Translations under genes and position numbers: made by a program
Shown here: positions 52,655-61,217 of the stretch, in pieces
How positions within the stretch are numbered: the first letter of the stretch is position 1
Layout of the letters: the number at the start of each line of letters is the position of its first letter
The notes under the pieces: generated by a model
What the model was told of the DNA's origin: nothing
What the model saw: the letters and a program-made list of their open reading frames with translations, nothing else
The model's database searches: none
Origin: Halorussus marinus
GTDB taxonomy: Archaea; Halobacteriota; Halobacteria; Halobacteriales; Haladaptataceae
DNA: 64,000 nt
Reading direction: 5' to 3'
Assembly: GCF_004765795.1 (NCBI RefSeq)
Contig: NZ_SBIV01000010.1
Span: 39,247-103,246, forward strand

Positions 52655-54253
52655 GTGCCGATGGAGACCCCGGCCCGCATCGTCAGCGAACTCACCAGCC
52701 GCGGGTACAACGCCGATCCCGAGGCGGTGACGCTGCTCGCGGGCGCCGACGAACCGGGGCTCGCGCTCGCGGCCGCGGTCGAACGCGCCCCCGACGACGC
52801 GCTGAAGCTCTCGGCCGACCACGTCCGTCGCGTCCTCGACGACGCCGGCGCGAACGCGAACGCGGACATCGCGAGCCCCGAACCGCCCGCCCCGAACACC
52901 TCTGCTTCTACTGGAGCGAAAAACAGCGCCAATCGAGAGACAGAACGACGAAGCGCAGACGAAACGAAGGGGGTAGAAAGCGCGGACCGAGACGCCTCTC
53001 GGCCCGAGCAGTTCGTCCGGGACCCCGACCTCGACGCGCGGTCGCTCGACATCGCGGGCGATGTGACCGGCGAGAGCACCGGAACCGGCGAGTACGAGGA
53101 CTTCGTCTCGGTGTTTCGCGACCGGTACAAGCGCCTCTCCTCGCAACTTCGCTCGCGGGTCAACGTCCGACCGACGTCCGCGGTTCGGAAGATGCCCGGC
53201 GGCGGCGACACCGCCATCGTCGGGATGATCAGCGACATCCGCTCGACCGCGAGCGGTCACTGGCTCATCGAACTCGAAGACACCAGCGGGACGTACCCCT
53301 GTCTGGTGATGAAAGACCGGGAGTTCGCCGACGTGGTCGACGAACTCCTCTTCGACGAGGTCATCGCCGTCGAGGGCACGCTCTCGGACGACAACGACGA
53401 CGGCGACGGCATCCTGTTCGTCGACTCGCTGTACTTCCCGGACGTGCCCCGGACCTACGAGCCCTCGACCGCCGACCGCCACGTCCAGGCCGCGCTCATC
53501 AGCGACGTCCACGTCGGGAGCCAGGAGTTCATGGCCGACGCGTGGTCGCGGTTCGCCGACTGGCTCCACACAGAGGAGGCCGAACGCGTCGAGTACCTCC
53601 TGCTCGCCGGTGACATGGTCGAAGGCGTCGGCGTCTACCCGGATCAAGACGAGGAACTCGACATCGTCGACATCTACGATCAGTACGAGCAGTTCTCCGA
53701 ACACCTCAAGGAGGTGCCCGGGGATCTCGACATCGTCATGATCCCGGGCAACCACGACGCGGTCCGACTCGCCGAACCCCAACCCGGCTTCGACGACGAA
53801 CTCCGGTCGATCATGTCGGCTCACGACGCCGAGATCACCGGCAACCCCTCGACGGTGACCGTCGAGGGCGTCGACGTCCTGATGTACCACGGGGTCTCGC
53901 TCGACGAGGTCATCGCCGAACTCCCCGAGGAGAAGGCGAGCTACGAGGAGCCACACAAGGCGATGTACCAACTCCTGAAAAAGCGCCACGTCGCCCCGCA
54001 GTTCGGCGGCAAGACCCGCCTCGCGCCCGAGGAGCGAGACTACCTCGTGATGGATCAGGTCCCGGACGTGTTCCACACCGGCCACGTCCACAAGCTCGGG
54101 TGGGGGAAGTACCACAACGTGCTCGCGGTCAACTCCGGCTGTTGGCAGGCTCAGACCGCGTTCCAGAAGTCGGTGAACATCGACCCAGACGCAGGCTTCG
54201 CGCCGATTCTCGACCTCGACACCCTCGACATGACCGTCCGGAAGTTCAGCTGA
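52655..54253 (+). CDS. polB: DNA polymerase D small subunit DP1 (exonuclease)
   Basis: 532 aa from GTG 52655 (VPMETPARIVSELTSRGYNA); ATG 52661 is the alternative. The N-terminal 115 residues hold a helical domain and a linker. An OB-fold follows (VNVRPTSAVRKMPGGGDTAI), then the phosphoesterase domain: ALISDVHVGSQEF, LLLAGDMVEGV, IVMIPGNHDAVR, VLMYHGVS and VFHTGHVHKLGWG. All metal-binding residues are present, so proofreading 3'-5' exonuclease activity is expected. It pairs with DP2 encoded at 33.3 kb. A weak ORB-like core lies inside the coding region at 52955. Confidence 0.96.
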   Translation: MPMETPARIVSELTSRGYNADPEAVTLLAGADEPGLALAAAVERAPDDALKLSADHVRRVLDDAGANANADIASPEPPAPNTSASTGAKNSANRETERRSADETKGVESADRDASRPEQFVRDPDLDARSLDIAGDVTGESTGTGEYEDFVSVFRDRYKRLSSQLRSRVNVRPTSAVRKMPGGGDTAIVGMISDIRSTASGHWLIELEDTSGTYPCLVMKDREFADVVDELLFDEVIAVEGTLSDDNDDGDGILFVDSLYFPDVPRTYEPSTADRHVQAALISDVHVGSQEFMADAWSRFADWLHTEEAERVEYLLLAGDMVEGVGVYPDQDEELDIVDIYDQYEQFSEHLKEVPGDLDIVMIPGNHDAVRLAEPQPGFDDELRSIMSAHDAEITGNPSTVTVEGVDVLMYHGVSLDEVIAELPEEKASYEEPHKAMYQLLKKRHVAPQFGGKTRLAPEERDYLVMDQVPDVFHTGHVHKLGWGKYHNVLAVNSGCWQAQTAFQKSVNIDPDAGFAPILDLDTLDMTVRKFS

Positions 54254-54312
54254 TTCTCCGCGTCGCGACGCCTCCTCGGATCTCGGGTCGACCGTGTGGC
54301 GCGGTACCGAAG

Positions 54313-54334
54313 GCTCCACCCGAAACGGAGGGGT
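54313..54334 (+). repeat. ORB repeat after DP1
   Basis: CTCCACCCGAAACGGAGGGG, 60 bp after the DP1 stop in a 189-bp gap without a gene. Confidence 0.75.
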
Positions 54335-54442
54335 TCGGCCGCGATCCGCCTCGCGTGGCGATGGGAGCTGATCGTCTCATCCGTGGCGTCGCCGACGACT
54401 CCTCCGACGCCGCCCGACCAGATCCCGACCCGTCGATCGTCC

Positions 54443-54847
54443 TCACCCCGAGGGCGGGTCGAGCCGGTACTTCAGGGTGCGGCCCCCGTCGAACCGCGGA
54501 CCGCTCCCGGCGGGTTCGAACCCCGCCGCCTCGACGACCGACGCCGTCCCCTCCTCGCGTTCGGGGACCAACACTTCGACGCTCATCCCCTCCTTGCGGG
54601 CGAATCGGATCGGCTCCTCGAGCAGGCGCTCGCGGGCGTCGGGCGACCCGCGGAGATACGTCACCCGGACGGTGCCGGGCATCGCGTCGAAGCCGACGAA
54701 GCCGACGATTTCGGTCTCGCCGTCGGCCTCCGTTTCGGCCACTCGGACCGTCCGGTCGTGGACCACGTTACGCATCACTTCCGCGGGCGCGTCGGCGAAC
54801 TCGCCGAGCGCGTCGTCGTCGTCCTCGACCGCGTCTCGTACACGCAC
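54443..54847 (-). CDS. GNAT-like acetyltransferase-fold protein
   Basis: 134 aa from ATG 54847. It starts MRVRDAVEDDDDALGEFADA and has IVGFVGFDAMPGTVRVTYLR and RERLLEEPIRFARKEGMSVE, the strand-helix order of GNAT enzymes, but lacks the clear Q-x-x-G-x-G/A acetyl-CoA loop. The end FEPAGSGPRFDGGRTLKYRL matches the GNAT C-terminus. Substrate unknown; activity uncertain because of the weak CoA-binding motif. Confidence 0.72.
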   Translation of the reverse strand: MRVRDAVEDDDDALGEFADAPAEVMRNVVHDRTVRVAETEADGETEIVGFVGFDAMPGTVRVTYLRGSPDARERLLEEPIRFARKEGMSVEVLVPEREEGTASVVEAAGFEPAGSGPRFDGGRTLKYRLDPPSG

Positions 54848-54947
54848 TGGTTTCGATTAGACGACCGCGAAGTTAAAGCCCGCGGGGACCCCGTCGCGAT
54901 GGCCGGCGACGCGTAGTTTCTTCTCGGTCGGCTCCGTATCCGCGCGT

Positions 54948-56030
54948 ATGAGTGACACGGACGACGCCCCCCGGCTCTGTGACTTCTGTCGGCTCCCCTT
55001 ATCGTGTGGCCGCGAGACGCTGAGCCATCGGGGTGCTACCTACGAGTTCTGCTCGGAGGCGTGTCGGACGGCGATGCGCGAGACCGATCGGGTGTTCACC
55101 GAGTACCACGGCCACCGTCGGATGCGGACCGGCGTGTCGGGCCTCGACGCGGGCCTTCCTCAAGGACTTCCGCGCAACTCGTTCGTGCTGGTGTCGAGCG
55201 ACGAGGGCGCCCGTAACGAGACGCTACTGGCCGAACTCGTCTGGCGCGCCCTAGAGCGCGACGAGCCCGCAGTCGTCGTCACCTTCACCGAGCCGCCGGT
55301 CTCGGTCGTCGAGAACTTCCTCGCGCTCGACTGGAACGTCCTGCCGTATCTGGAGTCGGGGCGGCTCCACATCCTCGACTGTTTCACGTATCGGGTGAGC
55401 GATCGCGACCGGATGTTCGACCGGATGAACGAGTGGACAAGCCACATCCGCCGGATCGCCCGGGACGTGACCGAGACGGTCAGAGACCCGAGCGACGTGA
55501 GCGAACTCCAGAACAAACTCGACGGGTGTCTCGAAGCGCTCGGGATGACCGACGCCGGCGTCGTGACGATCGACTCGCTGACGGAGTTCGGTACGCTCGT
55601 CCAGCCGATACGGGCCTACGACTGCGTGAAAGACGTCCGGGCCGACGTCTGTAAAGGCCGGTTCGTCCCGGTGTTCGCCGGGGGGACCATCACCGGCGAG
55701 GAGCGGACGTTCCCCCACGACCTCGGGTACGCGGTCGACGGCATCGTCGACATGCAGATGAACGGCTCGATCGTCCGAGACACCCTCATCAAGCGGCTCC
55801 GGATCCGGAAGATGAACGGCGTGCTGTCGATCCCGGAGTGGACCGCCTACGAGTTCACCGCAGGTCGGGGGCTGGTCACGTTCGACCCGATCGCGGAGAT
55901 GGACGACCCCGCCGAGGGCGACGGTCCCGTCGATCCGGACTCCGACGCCCCCGGCCCCGCCGAGCGATCGCCCGCCGACGCAGAGCCAAACGCCCACTCG
56001 CCGGACGCTCCGGGCCCCCGTGAGGAGTGA
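54948..56030 (+). CDS. KaiC/RecA-like protein with N-terminal zinc finger (HTR-like)
   Basis: 360 aa from ATG 54948. A TRASH/YHS-type finger lies at residues 10-45 (LCDFCRLPLSCGRET, then YEFCSEACRTAMRETDR). A KaiC-like RecA fold follows, TGVSGLDAGLPQGLPRNSF. The nucleotide loop reads LVSSDEGARNETLLAE, so the Walker A Gly-Lys-Thr is missing and ATP binding is doubtful. Haloarchaeal HTR-like proteins are known from this family near oriC1. The tail is acidic and Pro-rich. It is 111 bp from lysC on the same strand. Confidence 0.82.
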   Translation: MSDTDDAPRLCDFCRLPLSCGRETLSHRGATYEFCSEACRTAMRETDRVFTEYHGHRRMRTGVSGLDAGLPQGLPRNSFVLVSSDEGARNETLLAELVWRALERDEPAVVVTFTEPPVSVVENFLALDWNVLPYLESGRLHILDCFTYRVSDRDRMFDRMNEWTSHIRRIARDVTETVRDPSDVSELQNKLDGCLEALGMTDAGVVTIDSLTEFGTLVQPIRAYDCVKDVRADVCKGRFVPVFAGGTITGEERTFPHDLGYAVDGIVDMQMNGSIVRDTLIKRLRIRKMNGVLSIPEWTAYEFTAGRGLVTFDPIAEMDDPAEGDGPVDPDSDAPGPAERSPADAEPNAHSPDAPGPREE

Positions 56031-56141
56031 TTCCCGGCCGGCAAGCTTCTCGCACATGAAAGCAGTTATCTGCACGCCACAGCTACTCTCCCATATGTTT
56101 ACTACCCGCACGCGAGGGCCGACCAGTCCACAGGTGATCGT

Positions 56142-57320
56142 ATGCGCGTCGTAGCCAAGTTCGGCGGGACGAGCCTCGGCAGCGGCGATCGCATCAACCG
56201 GGCGGCCGACTCCATCGCGGACGCGGTCGCGCAGGGCCACGAGATCGCGGTCGTCGCGAGCGCGATGGGCAACACCACCGACGAACTCCTCGACGAGATC
56301 GAGTTCGAGGCCGACGATCCCGACCGCGCCGAGATCGTCAGCATGGGCGAACGCACCAGCGTCCGGATGCTGAAGGCGGCGCTCTCGTCTCGGGGCGTCG
56401 AGGCGGTCTTCGTCGAGCCCGGCTCGGGCCGGTGGCCGATCTACACCGACGGCCACGGCGAGGTCGACGCCGAGCGGACGAAGGCGGCGGTCGCGGAGCT
56501 CGCGGCCGAACTCGGCGACGTGGTCCCGGTGATCACGGGCTTTCTCGCCGAGGACGACGAGGGCAACGTCACCACGCTCGGGCGCGGGGGCTCGGACACG
56601 ACCGCCGTGATGCTCGGCAACTACATCGACGCCGACGAGGTGGTCATCGTCACCGACGTGGAAGGCGTGATGACCGGCGACCCCCATGTTGTCGAAGGCG
56701 CGCGCAACGTCGGGAAGATCTCGGTCGACGAACTCCGGAACCTCTCGTTCCGCGGGGCCGAAGTCGTCGCGCCCAGCGCGCTCTCGTACAAGGACGAGAC
56801 CCTCGACGTCCGTGTGGTCCACTACCAGCACGGCGACCTGCTCGCGGGCGGCACCGACATCATCGGGGAGTTCGAGAACCTCATCGACATGCGCGAGGAG
56901 CCCCTGGCCTGCCTCACGGTCGCGGGCCGGGCCATCCGGAACCAGCCGGGGATCCTCGCCGACCTCTCGACGGCGCTGGGCGACAGCGACATCAACATCG
57001 ACGCGGCCGCCAGCGGGATGGACTCGATCACCTTCTACGTCGACGAGGACGTCGCCGAGCGCGCCGAGAACATCCTCCATCGCGAGGTCATCGACGGCGA
57101 GTCGCTGTCGAGCGTCACCGTCGACGACGAAGTGGCGGCCATCCGGGTCACCGGCGGGGAACTCCCCAACCAGCCCGGCGTCATCCGGAACTTCGTCGAC
57201 CCCCTCTCGGACGCCCACATCAACATCCACGACCTCATCACCAGCGCGACCAGCGTCGCGGTGTTCGTCGACTGGGACGACCGCGAGGAGACCTTAGAGA
57301 TCGTCCAACGGCAGTTTTAA
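56142..57320 (+). CDS. lysC: Aspartate kinase
   Basis: 392 aa from ATG 56142. MRVVAKFGGTSLGSGDRINR is the phosphate-binding start (KFGGTS), VVASAMGNTTDELLDEI and ITGFLAEDDEGNVTTLGRGG the nucleotide site. Two ACT domains (about 270-330 and 340-390) should bind an amino acid for feedback control. It makes aspartyl phosphate for lysine, threonine and methionine. A TATA-like GTTTACTA about 45 bp upstream (56097) is present. The downstream element copy 2 begins 12 bp after its stop. Confidence 0.95.
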   Translation: MRVVAKFGGTSLGSGDRINRAADSIADAVAQGHEIAVVASAMGNTTDELLDEIEFEADDPDRAEIVSMGERTSVRMLKAALSSRGVEAVFVEPGSGRWPIYTDGHGEVDAERTKAAVAELAAELGDVVPVITGFLAEDDEGNVTTLGRGGSDTTAVMLGNYIDADEVVIVTDVEGVMTGDPHVVEGARNVGKISVDELRNLSFRGAEVVAPSALSYKDETLDVRVVHYQHGDLLAGGTDIIGEFENLIDMREEPLACLTVAGRAIRNQPGILADLSTALGDSDINIDAAASGMDSITFYVDEDVAERAENILHREVIDGESLSSVTVDDEVAAIRVTGGELPNQPGVIRNFVDPLSDAHINIHDLITSATSVAVFVDWDDREETLEIVQRQF

Positions 57321-57332
57321 CACGACCTACGA

Positions 57333-57560
57333 CTTTTTACAGCGGTCGCACGGAAAGACGCTTCGCGTCTTTCGAGCCTCGGCTCGCTTCGCTCGCCGAG
57401 ACGCCCCGAGCGGCGCTCGCTTGCAAAATCTCGATCAAAAACACCGGGAGAGCGAAACTCTCCCGAGCCTGCGTTCTCCGCTCACGCAGACGCGGCGCTC
57501 CTCCCTTCGGTCGTCGCTTGATCCGCTCGCTCACGCCCGTTCGCTCGTGATGCGATTGCT
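57333..57560 (+). repeat. Downstream intergenic element, copy 2 (after lysC)
   Basis: Starts with ACTTTTTACAGCGG, then CGCCCCGAGCGGCGC (57402), GCTTGCAAAA (57419), GATCAAAAA (57431) and GCGGCGCTCCTCCCTTCGG with TCGTC (57491), ending with CCGCTCGCTC. Blocks and order match copy 1 after polC; spacing differs. T5 at 57334 may end the lysC transcript. The gap up to the mini-ORF at 57704 holds no other gene. Confidence 0.65.
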
Positions 57561-57703
57561 CGTGCACGCGCTTGCGCGGTATCCCGTGGGTCGGCAGTCA
57601 CGGTGAAAACGTGTGGACTGATGCGTCTTCGCACCCGTCTTCGTCCGGCGAGTGCGCGACGTTCTCCCAAACGCTTTTGAGCGATTGCGAACAACTTCCG
57701 GGT

Positions 57704-57793
57704 ATGCCATACGAACCCCGACTCGGTGGGATCGACGGCCAGCCACGGCGACGCCACTCGGACGCGGGGTTCGACTTTTTCTTCGCGGCCTGA
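57704..57793 (+). CDS. Candidate 29-aa Phe-rich leader peptide of pheST
   Basis: 29 aa, ATG 57704 to TGA 57791: MPYEPRLGGIDGQPRRRHSD then AGFDFFFAA. Four phenylalanines lie in the last seven residues before the stop (FDFFF), directly upstream of the phenylalanyl-tRNA synthetase genes. A TATA-like CTTTTGAG about 28 bp upstream suits leaderless translation. The resemblance to the E. coli pheST leader (pheM) suggests regulation by Phe-tRNA charging. It could also be chance. Confidence 0.4.
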   Translation: MPYEPRLGGIDGQPRRRHSDAGFDFFFAA

Positions 57794-57852
57794 ACTGAGA
57801 GCGGCGGACTCCCCCGTCGAGCGAGAACTCGCCGGCGACGAAACCGCTCGGG

Positions 57853-57884
57853 GCGTCCGACCCGGAGCCGCGCGCATCGGACGC
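57853..57884 (+). promoter_or_regulatory. 8-bp hairpin between mini-ORF and pheS
   Basis: GCGTCCGA and TCGGACGC around a 16-base loop, 59 bp after the mini-ORF stop. Followed by CAGAAACGATAAACGG, an AT-richer element about 45 bp before pheS that may be its own TATA box. Confidence 0.45.
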
Positions 57885-57943
57885 GCTTCAGAAACGATAA
57901 ACGGTCGCACAGGGTTGTACCCATCAAGAGCACACCACGCACG

Positions 57944-59452
57944 ATGAAACTACCAGAGTCACAGGCCGCGGTCCTGCGGGCCGCGAGCGCCGACGAGTCG
58001 CGGAGTATCGAACGGTTGGCCGACGAGACGGGCCACAAGCCCGAGACGGTCACCGGCACCGTCTTCGAACTCGAAGACGAGGGGCTGGTCGCCGTCAAGG
58101 AGTCGATCGAGGAGACGGTGACGCTCACCGACGAGGCCCGCGAGTACCTCGATTCGGACCTGCCGGAGGTCGACCTGTACGAGACCGCCCTCGACGCCGG
58201 GGCCGACGCCGACCCGGTCGAGATGGGTCGCGTCATCGGACAGTCCGGGCTCGAAGGTCCGGCCGTCGACATCGCGCTCTCGAACTACGCCCGGAAGGGG
58301 TACGGCGTGATCGAGAGCGGCGAGATCACCGCCGACCCCGACGCCGACCCCGAGAGCGACGCCGAGGCCGGCGCACTGGCAGACCTCGACGCCGGCGAGG
58401 CCGTCGCCGACGAGGCGGTCCTCGACCAGCTAGACCGTCGCGAACTGATCGAGCGCGACGAGTCGACCGTCCGGACGGTGACGCTCACCGACGCGGGCGT
58501 GACCGCGCTGATGGAGGGCGTCGAGACCGCCGAGACCGTGGGCCAGCTCACCCCCGAGATGCTGACCTCCGGGGAGTGGCGCGACGTGGAGTTCGCCGAG
58601 TACAACGTCGAGGCCGACGCCCAGCGCGTCGACGGCGGCAAGACCCACATCCTCCGCCAGACCGCAAACAGGGTCAAAGACACCCTCGTCGGGATGGGTT
58701 TCGAGGAGATGGAGGGCCCTCACGTCGACGCGGAGTTCTGGATCAACGACTGCCTGTTCATGCCACAGGACCACCCCGCGCGGACTCACTGGGACCAGTT
58801 CGCGTTAGAGACCCCGCGCGAGATCGACGAGCTTCCCGAGGAGTTGGTCGAACGCGTCCGGGACGCCCACCGAAACGGCGTCGGCGAGGACGGCGAGGGC
58901 TACCACTCGCCGTGGACCGAGGAGGTCGCGAAGGGGGTCGACCTCCGTGGCCACACCACCTCGCTGTCGATGCGGTACCTCTCGGGCAACGAAGTCGGCG
59001 ACCTCGAACCGCCCCAGCGCTTTTTCAGCGTCGAGAAGGTGTACCGCAACGACACCCTCGATCCGACCCACCTGCTCGAGTTCTTCCAGATCGAGGGGTG
59101 GGTGATGGCCGAGGACCTCTCGGTCCGGGACCTGATGGGCACCTTCGAGGAGTTCTACGCCCAGTTCGGCATCACCGACATCGAGTTCAAGCCCCACTAC
59201 AACCCCTACACCGAGCCGAGCTTCGAGCTGTTCGGCACGCATCCGACGACGGGTGAGATGGTCGAGATCGGGAACTCCGGAATGTTCCGCGAGGAGGTGC
59301 TCGAACCCCTCGGAGTCGACTGTGACGTAATGGCGTGGGGGCTCGCGCTCGAACGCCTGCTCATGCTGATGTACGGCTTCGAGGACATCCGGGACGTCCA
59401 CGGGACGCTCGCGGACCTCGAACTGCTGCGGGAGACGGAGGTGCTACACTGA
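57944..59452 (+). CDS. pheS: Phenylalanyl-tRNA synthetase alpha subunit
   Basis: 502 aa from ATG 57944. The N-terminal about 230 residues have repeated winged-helix-like segments (EDEGLVAVKESIEETVTLTD), the usual archaeal/eukaryotic DNA-binding-fold extension. The class II core follows: FEEMEGPHVDAEFWINDCLF (motif 1), FFSVEKVYRNDTLDPTHLLE (motif 2) and MAWGLALERLLMLMYG (motif 3). It charges tRNA-Phe with PheT in a heterotetramer. Its stop TGA shares a base with the pheT start (TGATG). Confidence 0.95.
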   Translation: MKLPESQAAVLRAASADESRSIERLADETGHKPETVTGTVFELEDEGLVAVKESIEETVTLTDEAREYLDSDLPEVDLYETALDAGADADPVEMGRVIGQSGLEGPAVDIALSNYARKGYGVIESGEITADPDADPESDAEAGALADLDAGEAVADEAVLDQLDRRELIERDESTVRTVTLTDAGVTALMEGVETAETVGQLTPEMLTSGEWRDVEFAEYNVEADAQRVDGGKTHILRQTANRVKDTLVGMGFEEMEGPHVDAEFWINDCLFMPQDHPARTHWDQFALETPREIDELPEELVERVRDAHRNGVGEDGEGYHSPWTEEVAKGVDLRGHTTSLSMRYLSGNEVGDLEPPQRFFSVEKVYRNDTLDPTHLLEFFQIEGWVMAEDLSVRDLMGTFEEFYAQFGITDIEFKPHYNPYTEPSFELFGTHPTTGEMVEIGNSGMFREEVLEPLGVDCDVMAWGLALERLLMLMYGFEDIRDVHGTLADLELLRETEVLH

Positions 59453-61203
59453 TGCCAGTCGTCGACGTGAACCCCGACGAACTCCGGGACCTGACCGGCC
59501 ACGACGAGAAGAGCGACGACGAACTGATCGACGACATGTTCGGGCTCGGACTCGAGTTCGAGGGTCGGACCGAGGACGGCGACCTCCAGCTGGAGTTTGC
59601 GCCCGACCGCCTCGACCGGCTCTCGGTCGAAGGCGTCGCGCGGTCGCTTCGCTACCAGTACGGCGACGACCGCGGCGTCTACGTCCCCGGCACGAACGAC
59701 GCCGACTGGACCATCGCGGTCGACGAGAGCGTCCCCGACGAGCGGCCGTACGTGACCGGCGCCGTGATCCGGGACGTGAGCCTCGACGAGGACGCGCTCG
59801 ACTCGCTCATCCAGCTCCAGGAGAAGCTCCACGCCACGATGGGCCGCAAGCGCGCGAAGGGTGCGATCGGTATCCACGACCTGACGATGCTGAAAGGGGA
59901 AGCCGCCGCCGTCGAGGGGCAGTCGGCCGCCGGCAACTCCATCACCTACCGGGGCGTCGACCCCGACGGCGACCGGTTCGTTCCCTTGGACGCCGACGCG
60001 GAGATGACGCCCGCGGACGTTCTGGACTCGCATCCGACCGGCGAGACGTACGCCGACCTCGTGGCCGAGTACGACCGCTACCCCGCGATCTACGACGACA
60101 TCGGGCTGTTCTCGTTCCCGCCGGTCATCAACGGCCGGCGGACCGAGGTCTCGACAGACTCGCGGGACCTGTTCGTCGAACTAACCGGCACCGACCAGTG
60201 GACCATCGACCGGATGTGCAACATCATCTGCTATGCGCTCGACGCCCGGGGCGCGAAGGTCGAAGCGGTCGAGGTCGAGTACCCCGACCGGACGCTCGTG
60301 CGCCCCGACTTCGAGGTCCGAGAGAAGACGGTGACCCACGACCGGATCGAGAGCCTGCTCGGGATCGATCTGAGCGCCGAGCGCGTGGTCGACCTCCTCG
60401 AACGGTCGGGCCTCGACGCCGACCCCGAGGAAGTCGGCGACGACGAGGTCGCCTACACGGTCGAGGTGCCGCCCTACCGGGTGGACGTGCTCCACCCCCT
60501 CGACGTCGTCGACGACGTGGGGCGGGCCTACGGTTTCAACGACCTCGAACCGCGCTACCCCGACGTGGGGACGGTCGGCGGCCGCCACGACCGCTCGAAA
60601 CTCGAAGACGCCGCCCGCGAGGTGCTGGTCGGACTCGGCTTCGAGGACCTGCTGAACTTCCACATGATCAGCGAGCCGGAGAACTTCGACCGGATGCGGA
60701 TCTCTCGGCCGGAGGGAAGCGACGCCGACCTCGACCACGTCGTCACGGGCGCCGCCGAGCCCGCGACCATCCTCGAACCGTACAGCGAGGACTACACCAT
60801 GCTCCGGACGTGGGCGCTCCCGTCGCTCATGATGGTGCTCGAAAACAACACCCATCGGGGGTATCCGCAGGACCTCGCGGAGATCGGGCTCGCGGCCCGG
60901 GTCGACGACGCCGAGAACACTGGCGTCGCGGAACGCCGGACGGTCGCGGGCGTCCTCGCGCGCCACGACGCCTCCTACGAGGACGCGAAGGCCCGCTTGC
61001 AGGCGATCACGCGCAACTTCGACGCCGACCTCGAAACCCCGGCGACCGACCACCCGTCGTTCATCGACGGGCGCGCCGCGGCGGTCGTCATCGACGGCGA
61101 AGACGTGGGCGTTATCGGCGAAATCCACCCCGAAGTGCTCGTCGAACACGACCTCGAACTCCCCGTCGCGGCCTTCGAGTTCCGACTGGACGCGCTGGCG
61201 TAA
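59452..61203 (+). CDS. pheT: Phenylalanyl-tRNA synthetase beta subunit
   Basis: 583 aa from ATG 59452. B1 domain VDVNPDELRDLTGHDEKSDD, then B3/B4 AKGAIGIHDLTMLKG and RGVDPDGDRFVPLD, the editing region. B5 and B6/B7 are present with VPPYRVDVLHPLDVVDDVGRA-type segments and LENNTHRGYPQDLAEIGLAA. This is the shorter archaeal/eukaryotic type (about 580 aa), without the bacterial C-terminal extension. It forms one operon with pheS. Confidence 0.95.
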   Translation: MPVVDVNPDELRDLTGHDEKSDDELIDDMFGLGLEFEGRTEDGDLQLEFAPDRLDRLSVEGVARSLRYQYGDDRGVYVPGTNDADWTIAVDESVPDERPYVTGAVIRDVSLDEDALDSLIQLQEKLHATMGRKRAKGAIGIHDLTMLKGEAAAVEGQSAAGNSITYRGVDPDGDRFVPLDADAEMTPADVLDSHPTGETYADLVAEYDRYPAIYDDIGLFSFPPVINGRRTEVSTDSRDLFVELTGTDQWTIDRMCNIICYALDARGAKVEAVEVEYPDRTLVRPDFEVREKTVTHDRIESLLGIDLSAERVVDLLERSGLDADPEEVGDDEVAYTVEVPPYRVDVLHPLDVVDDVGRAYGFNDLEPRYPDVGTVGGRHDRSKLEDAAREVLVGLGFEDLLNFHMISEPENFDRMRISRPEGSDADLDHVVTGAAEPATILEPYSEDYTMLRTWALPSLMMVLENNTHRGYPQDLAEIGLAARVDDAENTGVAERRTVAGVLARHDASYEDAKARLQAITRNFDADLETPATDHPSFIDGRAAAVVIDGEDVGVIGEIHPEVLVEHDLELPVAAFEFRLDALA

Positions 61204-61217
61204 CGGCCTCGACCTCG

